Assembly: GCA_965261925.1 (NCBI GenBank)
Contig: OZ253486.1
Span: 992,001 to 1,056,000 of the forward strand
Length of the DNA stretch: 64,000 nucleotides
Reading direction: 5' to 3'
Source of the DNA: Bin87 sp965261925
Lineage (GTDB): Bacteria; Chloroflexota; Dehalococcoidia; Lucifugimonadales; UBA3495
Part shown: positions 58,843 to 64,000 of the stretch, in pieces
How positions within the stretch are numbered: the first letter of the stretch is position 1
How the letters are laid out: the number at the start of each line of letters is the position of its first letter
Program-made: the position numbers and the translations under genes
Notes under the pieces: model-generated
Seen by the model: only the letters and a program-made list of their open reading frames with translations
What the model was told of the DNA's origin: nothing
Databases searched by the model: none

Positions 58843-59970
58843 TCAGGAGTTCTCTGAGCCTTCTTGGTATCGCCGCGTCGTAGCCTGAAGTTGTATTGTG
58901 AAGTTCGAGATTTCCTGCACGCTGTCTATAGGGTACCGATTTTCAATCAGTGCGCCGCTGCCGGACCGCGTACCGTCGAACAGGCCGATATATTTTTGGG
59001 ATCGGTTAAAGCGCAAGCGGCACAGCGGCCGCCGATTGTTGTCATCCCAGAGGATGGCGCAGTATTCTTGTGCGTCTCGGATGGTCACATGGTTTGCGTC
59101 AAACATTTCTCCGACAAGCTCTTTGACAATTTCGTAACCTTCCATTTCTTCGGGCGTTGGCTGATCACCGGAAGCCGCAATGTCGTCGTCCGCGGCAGCT
59201 TCTTCTGTAATTTGCGACTGATCCTCTGGTTCTTGCACTACCGGCGCTCGATGGGTTATTGATTCTGCTGCCCGCCCGGCACCGCTGATTATTTGGTCCC
59301 TTATGAACTCTTGGAAGGCGGTCTGGACCAAAGACCTGAAATTCTCCCTGACCGACGAAATATAGTTGCCACCGGAATGCAATGGGCGGGCAAAGACATC
59401 TACAAAATCGTCGTCAGGATCTTCAAGCTGTGAAGCCAACCGGTCTCTGATCTTGTTGATGTATGTCAATTCAGAAGCCGCCTCCACCGCCTGCTTTAGA
59501 TCTTTGCCCTTTGCAAATTTCTCCAACTGTTCAAGATCCCCGCTGTTGAGGGACTCGAGATTAAGAACCCAGAACGGATTCTCATCCATGATATTCGCCT
59601 TGTCTTGATCTGTGTAAAATTTGTAAACGATCCCGTTGGTCACTAGTCCAACGGAAGCGTCAGTTTGGTAGAAATACCTTGCAAGTTGTGGGGTTACGCC
59701 GTTCAAATCGTTGGAAACAGGTTTGCATTCAACGATTACGACCGGTTGCCCGTCGGACATTAGTGCGTAATCGGCCTTCCACCCTTTGGCGTCTCCCCGC
59801 TCTGCATCGAACTCAGGCTCGACTTCGTCGAAGTTGGTAAAGTCGTAACCTAAAGCACTGAAGAATGGCAGCACCAAAGCAGTTTTGGTCGCTTCTTCAT
59901 TACTACTCAACCTACTTTTCAACCCCGGTATGCGGCTGGCAAGGATATTTATATCTTCTGCGAATGGCAT
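58843..59970 (-). CDS. Solitary HsdR-N-like restriction endonuclease domain protein
   Basis: A 375-residue protein; ATG 59970 follows GAGGAGTTC and is preferred to a TTG 24 bases upstream. The N-terminal domain (about 20-120) reads EATKTALVLPFFSALGYDF, EVEPEF, WKADYALMSDGQPVVIVECKP, with D67 and E81-x-K83 of the PD-(D/E)XK nuclease of type I restriction R subunits, and SVGLVTNGIVYKFYTD. There is no helicase domain. A C-terminal domain (about 285-370) with AILWDDNNRRPLCRLRFN...KYIGLFD resembles the DUF used by such stand-alone proteins. No methylase or specificity gene is nearby, so it is an orphan. GC is lower than in the core genes. Confidence 0.75.
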   Translation of the reverse strand: MPFAEDINILASRIPGLKSRLSSNEEATKTALVLPFFSALGYDFTNFDEVEPEFDAERGDAKGWKADYALMSDGQPVVIVECKPVSNDLNGVTPQLARYFYQTDASVGLVTNGIVYKFYTDQDKANIMDENPFWVLNLESLNSGDLEQLEKFAKGKDLKQAVEAASELTYINKIRDRLASQLEDPDDDFVDVFARPLHSGGNYISSVRENFRSLVQTAFQEFIRDQIISGAGRAAESITHRAPVVQEPEDQSQITEEAAADDDIAASGDQPTPEEMEGYEIVKELVGEMFDANHVTIRDAQEYCAILWDDNNRRPLCRLRFNRSQKYIGLFDGTRSGSGALIENRYPIDSVQEISNFTIQLQATTRRYQEGSENS

Positions 59971-60176
59971 GACGAACTCCTCGATGTTTTGCAACTAGGT
60001 CTCTAACCTGCGTCCAAGTCCCCGAACCATTACCCTGATTTGGCAATCATACTTTTGCCGCGTGTGATCGGGAGCACATGTTTGGGAACCAACCTGCTGG
60101 CACGGCAGACCGAGGATAGTTTGGCGGGTCAGATTATATGGCTTTCCGACATTTGTGACGAGTCTGTTAGCTGGAC

Positions 60177-61620
60177 TTTGCACAAAAGTTAGATGAATTA
60201 TAAGAACAGGGTAAGCTGGCCGGACCCTCCTGGAAAAAGGCCAAGCGATGCTCACCCTGCCCAACGCGATTGTACCCGTACTCCATCCCTTCGCCATGCT
60301 GTTTCGCAGCCCGACCTGGCGGAAAGCCCAAATCCTGTTGATCGGCGCGATACTGGCTCCCGGCCAACGCACCGTGGCATCGGCGCTCCGTGTCATGGGA
60401 CTGAGCGACGACCGCAACTACGCCCGTTATCATCAAGTGCTCAATCGGGCGGTGTGGTCGCCCCGCCAAGCGGCACGCATCCTGTTGGGACTGCTAATCC
60501 TCCACTTGGATCAAGGCGATGGTCCGTTGATCTTCGGCATCGACGAAACCCTGGAACGGCGCCGCGGTCCTAAAATCAAATCCTTGGGCATCTACCGCGA
60601 TGCGGTGCGTTCCAGCCGGAGCCACCTGGTCAAGGCCAGCGGCCTGCGCTGGATCTCCCTGATGTGGCTGGGCCAGGTCCCCTGGGCGGGACGCTATTGG
60701 GCCTTGCCTTTTCTCACCGTGCTGGCGCCTTCGGAACGCTACTACCGGCAGCGCGGACGTCGCCACAAAAAACTCACCGACTGGGCTCGGCAGATGGTCA
60801 TGCAACTGCGCCGCTGGCTGCCGCAGCGCCCCCTGGTGCTGGTGGGCGACGGCGGCTACGCCGTCCTCGACCTGCTCCACTGCTGCCAATCCCTCCGTGA
60901 ACCCGTTACCCTCATCACCAGATTGCGCTTGGACGCGGCCCTCTATGAACCGGCCCCGCCCCGTCAGCCCGGTCAGAACGGTCGGCCCCCGCTGAAAGGC
61001 CGACGGCTGCCCGCGCTGAAATCACTCGTCGACCATCCCGGTCAGTCCTGGGCCACCGCCGCGGTAGCCTGGTACGACGGCACGACCCGTACGGTGGAGC
61101 TCACCTCGCAAACTGCGGTCTGGTATCGTTCGGGCAAGCCGCCGGTGCCCCTGCGCTGGGTCTTGGTTCGAGACCCCCAAGGCGAATTCGCCACACAGGC
61201 TCTGCTGTGCACTGACCTGGCCGTGGAACCGGCGCAGATTCTGGAATGGTTTGTGCTGCGCTGGCAACTGGAGGTCACCTTCCAGGAGGTGCGAGCGCAT
61301 CTGGGTGTGGAGACCCAACGCCAGTGGTCGGACCGCGCCATCGCCCGCACCACGCCAATCCTCATGGGCCTATTCTCCTGGACCACCCTGGCGGCTCACT
61401 TGATGCAGGAACAACAGCCCATGAGCCATCGCACCGCGGCCTGGTACGCCAAGCCGTCGCCGACCTTCGTAGATGCCATCGCTCTGGCGCGCCGCCACTT
61501 GTGGCTGGCCTCCGAGGGTTTTTCACTGTCCGACGCAGAACCGGATATATGGAAAGTCCCGGCTGTCCTGTACCACCGACTTGTAGATTCACTCGCCTAC
61601 GCGGCTTGAAATGTGCAAAG
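60177..61620 (+). mobile_element. IS4-like insertion sequence
   Basis: A 1444-bp element with 9-base inverted ends, CTTTGCACA at 60177-60185 and TGTGCAAAG at 61612-61620, holding one transposase gene. The next element begins within six bases of its right end. Target duplications are not clear. Confidence 0.7.
60248..61609 (+). CDS. DDE transposase, IS4-like
   Basis: A 453-residue transposase that appears complete. The DDE triad can be placed in LIFGIDETLERRRG, LVLVGDGGYAVLDLL and LRWQLEVTFQEVRAHLG, the last with the W-x(2)-E-x(3)-F-x-E-x-R type pattern. VETQRQWSDRAIARTTPIL follows. The enzyme cuts and rejoins the ends of the element. I am unsure whether it is best placed in IS4 or IS701 related groups. 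Confidence 0.85.
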   Translation: MLTLPNAIVPVLHPFAMLFRSPTWRKAQILLIGAILAPGQRTVASALRVMGLSDDRNYARYHQVLNRAVWSPRQAARILLGLLILHLDQGDGPLIFGIDETLERRRGPKIKSLGIYRDAVRSSRSHLVKASGLRWISLMWLGQVPWAGRYWALPFLTVLAPSERYYRQRGRRHKKLTDWARQMVMQLRRWLPQRPLVLVGDGGYAVLDLLHCCQSLREPVTLITRLRLDAALYEPAPPRQPGQNGRPPLKGRRLPALKSLVDHPGQSWATAAVAWYDGTTRTVELTSQTAVWYRSGKPPVPLRWVLVRDPQGEFATQALLCTDLAVEPAQILEWFVLRWQLEVTFQEVRAHLGVETQRQWSDRAIARTTPILMGLFSWTTLAAHLMQEQQPMSHRTAAWYAKPSPTFVDAIALARRHLWLASEGFSLSDAEPDIWKVPAVLYHRLVDSLAYAA

Positions 61621-61625
61621 CCTAG

Positions 61626-63082
61626 TATTACAACGACGGGTTATGTGGTAGGATTTCACGGCGCAGTCGGAGGCTACGGGAGGTGAGGTGGGGCGATGGA
61701 CGCGGCAGCTTTGGACCGAGTGTACGAGGCCTTCCAGGATTTTCACGACTACTGTGCGCCGGTTTTCGGTCGCAAGCAGTGGCGGGAGCGTAGTGGGCAA
61801 TACCTGCAAGCCCTGCTGGTGCAGTCCCAGGAGCGGCGCAATGCGGAAAACCTGTCAGAGACGGTTACAGCGTCGCCGCGTGTGCTGCAGCGTTTTCTTA
61901 CCGAAGCCCGCTGGGATGACGACGCGGTCATCGGCCGGCTGCAGGAGTATCTGGGTTCTCGGTTGGAGCATCCGCAGGCGGTGTGGGTGTTGGACGGCAG
62001 CGACTTTCCCAAGCAGGGGATGAAGTCGGCGGGAGTCGCTCGGCAGTACTGTGGAGCATTGGGGAAGATTGCCAACTGCCAGGCTGGGGTGTTCTTGGCC
62101 CACGTGGGGCCCCGGGGCCGGGCGCTGGTGGACAAGAGGCTGTATCTGCCCCAGGAATGGACTGGGGATGGGGAGCGTTGTGCGATGGCGGGGGTGCCGG
62201 CGAACCGGCGGGAGTACCAAAGCAAGACGGAGTTGGCCATGGATATGCTGGAGTGTGCCCAGGCCAGAGGCCACCTCAGCGCACAGTGGGTGGCTGGCGA
62301 TTCCGCTTTCGGGATGTCGCCGACGCTGCGGGAGGGCCTGGCGTCTGCGGGAATGTACTACGTTTTGGACGTGCGTCCGGATATGACGGTGTGGCCGCTG
62401 GAACCCACTTGGACCGATCCGCCTTACCAGGGTAACGGGCGTCCCCGCAAACCCAGACCGCGGCGTGAGGAGCGGCGGACCATGTCGGAGCGCAGTACGG
62501 CGCTGCCGCCGGATGCCTGGCGAGAGCTAACCATTGCGGCGGGCAGCCAGGGACCACGCACCTACCTATTCAGCGCCCAGCGGGTGCGGGTAACGCGCCG
62601 ACGCAAGCCCGGCGAAATCCTCTGGGCCATCTATCGCCAGAACCGCGACGGCAGCGAGCCCCGCTACTATCTATCCAACACTCCGGAGGACACGCCTCTG
62701 GAAACCCTGGCCTATGTGGGCGGCTCCCGCTGGCGCATTGAAACCGAGTTCGAGACCGAGAAGAGCGACGTGGGCCTCGATGAGTACGAAACTCGCACCT
62801 GGACCGGCTGGCATCACCACATCACCATGTGTCTGCTGGCCGGCGCCTTTCTACTGACCTTACAACAGGACTGGGGGGAAAAAGATGCCCCTGATCACCC
62901 GGCCCCAGGTGTACCGAGTGGTGCGTGAGCTTTTGCCGCGGGAGCGGTTCGGGCCGGAGGAGTTGCTGCTATGGCTAGATGGTGTCCAGCAACGCAACGA
63001 GCGAGCCAGACAGTCCCATGAGAAACGCCGCGCCGCTGGCCAGACATCCACCAGCATCCCTCCTTAACCCGTCGTTGTAATA
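61626..63082 (+). mobile_element. IS701 family insertion sequence
   Basis: The element has 18-base perfect inverted ends starting TATTACAACGACGGGTTA, with CTAG on both sides (61622-61625 and 63083-63086). CTAG fits the YTAR target that IS701 family elements duplicate. It landed just beside the IS4-like element. Confidence 0.85.
61696..63067 (+). pseudogene. IS701 transposase with +1 frameshift
   Basis: Reading frame 1 (61696-62928, 410 codons) has the DDE residues VWVLDGSDFPKQG, WVAGDSAFGMSP and WRIETEFETEKSDVG, and runs to LLTLQQDWGE. Frame 2 (62885-63067) carries the expected rest, MPLITRPQVYRVVREL...RARQSHEKRR. The switch is at six G and five A (62873-62883). With five G the protein would read DWGKKMPLITRP in one frame, so one extra G is the simplest explanation. 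Slippage on the G/A run could still make some full protein. Confidence 0.8.
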
Positions 63083-63087
63083 CTAGG

Positions 63088-63162
63088 TTAGTGTCCGCTT
63101 TGTGGATCGAAGTTTATCCAAACGACGTCACCCCGCTCGGGGACGTCAGGGTAGGATGTCAC
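63088..63162 (-). pseudogene. mazF: MazF toxin, N-terminal remnant
   Basis: GTG 63162 overlaps the mazE stop as GTGA. Twenty-four codons read VTSYPDVPERGDVVWINFDP and then QSGH before a stop created at the edge of the inserted sequences. ERGDVVWINFDP is the first strand of MazF, an mRNA-cutting toxin. The rest is absent from the other side of the insertion sequences, so it was deleted. Confidence 0.75.
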
Positions 63163-63401
63163 CATGCTTCCCGGCCCACCGCGCCGCCGGTTTCGATCTC
63201 ATTGTGCAGGTTGTTCTCGGTGACCCTGGCCAACAAATCGTCTAATTGCGCTCGTGGTTGTCTTGCTTGGGAGATGATGATCGTTGAGCCGTGAAGCGCT
63301 ATGTCGACCAACGAGTTCGGCTTTAAACCAAGTTAGGCAGCGAACGCCTCAGGGATGGCGAGCGTCAATCCTTGATCCAGTTTACCGGTGTGAACTTCCA
63401 T
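63159..63401 (-). pseudogene. mazE: MazE antitoxin with internal stop
   Basis: ATG 63401 (after AGGAAGGAACGGG) opens MEVHTGKLDQGLTLAIPEAF-AA, then TAA, then in the same frame LGLKPNSLVDIALHGSTIII and further, ending GGAVGREAW. Without the TAA this is a full 80-residue MazE/AbrB-type antitoxin, with LAIPEAFAA as the swapped-hairpin DNA-binding part and VGREAW as the usual C-terminus. The stop replaces the Glu or Gln often found there. The partner mazF is truncated, so loss of the antitoxin is harmless. Confidence 0.85.
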
Positions 63402-63779
63402 GTCCCGTTCCTTCCTTGGGGCGTGATCGCCGCGATGCGCGCATAGGTCCATGAGAGCCAGCCGTCCCGGAATCATATCACCCACCTCAGTGCCGCGCGA
63501 AATACGGCTCCAACGCCAGGGCAATCGCGTCTAAATTGAGTTTGGCGGAATAACAGCTGGCGCTGACAGGAAAAGGTATCTCGTTACTCGAAAATGCAGG
63601 TGGTGAGCTTTGCGACCGCCCATTTCGACGGTAATCGAGGCTGGCATCGGCGCTCAAACGGTAATAAACCGTGGCCGACATCTGTGATACTAATACTTTG
63701 CATCGCTTGTTATGCCGAACACGATAAGACGCGATTGCCCTGGCTCCAACGCGACACGTCACAACCCACGCTCGCGGTT
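63402..63779. other. Gap without a recognisable gene
   Basis: No frame in this stretch is supported by a ribosome site and family resemblance. It separates the mazEF remains from the MBL-fold gene. Confidence 0.5.
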
Positions 63780-63788
63780 TGTTACAAT
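63780..63788 (+). promoter_or_regulatory. Extended -10 promoter of the MBL-fold gene
   Basis: TGTTACAAT at 63780-63788 has the TGn extension and a TACAAT -10 box. The start codon is 39 bases downstream with a good ribosome site. No clear -35 box is present. Confidence 0.5.
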
Positions 63789-63826
63789 GCCGGCACGATT
63801 TTCTACTATCCACAGGAGGGCAAAGC

Positions 63827-64000
63827 ATGCCAGTTCATCATCAGGCGCAGGGGGCGGGCGACGTCACCGTCCACAAGATCGAGAATATGGGTTCCCTGGG
63901 CAACAACGGTTACATCGTCATCTGTCCCGAGACCAATCAGGCCGTCTGCATCGACACGCCGGACCAGCCCGAGAAAATGATCAACGAGGTGCAGGCCAGC
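63827..64000 (+). CDS. MBL-fold metallo-hydrolase, 5' part
   Basis: The first 58 codons of a gene cut by the window end. ATG 63827 follows CAGGAGGG. VHKIENMGSLGNNGYIVICP and ETNQAVCIDTPDQPEKMINE match the first two strands of metallo-beta-lactamase-fold hydrolases of the glyoxalase II type; the metal motif HxHxDH would be beyond the window. Assignment rests on this short stretch. Confidence 0.7.
   Translation, partial: MPVHHQAQGAGDVTVHKIENMGSLGNNGYIVICPETNQAVCIDTPDQPEKMINEVQAS

Noticed and set aside
59995..60417. A 140-codon minus-strand frame that spans the left end of the IS4-like element
   Set aside because: Its first half is antisense to the transposase gene and its end is not MazF or any family I recognise. 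I looked here for the missing mazF part and did not find it.
63487..63828. A 113-codon minus-strand frame before the MBL-fold gene
   Set aside because: It covers the promoter and ribosome site of the MBL-fold gene on the other strand and resembles nothing known.

Overview
The window reads as a piece of a GC-rich bacterial chromosome, most likely from the Chloroflexota (a Dehalococcoidia/SAR202-like lineage is my best guess). This is inferred from the gene families and their combination: a VLRF1-type release factor, RraA-like and PEP-mutase-like enzymes, DUF1385/YqhQ, a 7Fe-type ferredoxin, type I glutamine synthetase, mitochondrial-type aconitase, and no genes for lipopolysaccharide or an outer membrane. 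No 16S rRNA or tRNA gene was seen, so the assignment is not proven.

Layout. 1-2727 is a nest of insertion sequences: an integrase-type element, cut by the window edge, sits inside the istA gene of an IS21-like element, which itself cut the 3' end off an MFS transporter (2725-3882). 4149-6142 carries a Uxx-star glutaredoxin-like gene and recA-recX behind a good promoter. 6208-11100 is a minus-strand housekeeping block (zinc-ribbon membrane protein, plsY, PHP phosphoesterase, ymdB-like, rny). 11427-17629 mixes a transglutaminase, a flavin-type oxidase, an MFS carrier, a secreted protein, a coiled-coil repeat protein and a SWIM protein. 17719-21333 is epimerase-folC-fabF. 21865-25277 holds RraA-like, cyclophilin lipoprotein, enoyl-CoA hydratase and a beta-hydroxyacid dehydrogenase. 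27548-32092 holds a DinB/tetrapyrrole-methylase fusion divergent from a VLRF1 release-factor gene and mutS2, a pair that may form a ribosome-rescue unit. 32175-38859 has a VOC protein, a second MFS carrier, several uncharacterised genes, a Uma2 nuclease and DUF1385. 39101-40279 is rplU-rpmA-rpmE, where L21 carries a 17-copy His-containing hexapeptide tail. 41748-54795 contains an S1-domain protein, polX, aconitase, ferredoxins, an Lrp regulator, a DMT carrier, a PEP-mutase-like lyase, a GxxExxY gene inside a 30-bp inverted repeat, an esterase and a queuosine precursor transporter. 54825-57705 is a nitrogen-assimilation cluster (glnA, a 40-codon GS N-terminal fragment, amt) with phased GTAACA repeats upstream of amt. 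58144-63401 is a decaying accessory region: frameshifted Phd antitoxin, solitary HsdR-N-like nuclease, two complete insertion sequences side by side, and a broken mazEF pair. The window ends in an MBL-fold hydrolase.

Dispersed repeats recur between genes: a 160-170 bp MITE-like element with CCTCATGCGTACCCA ends (two copies), a second family sharing a GCGAGCGCAGCGTGGC core, and several short tandem repeats. The main points of interest are the VLRF1-MutS2 pair, the L21 tail, the DinB-methylase fusion, the paired coiled-coil/putative nuclease paralogues, and the signs of insertion, nonsense mutation and frameshift in the toxin-antitoxin genes.
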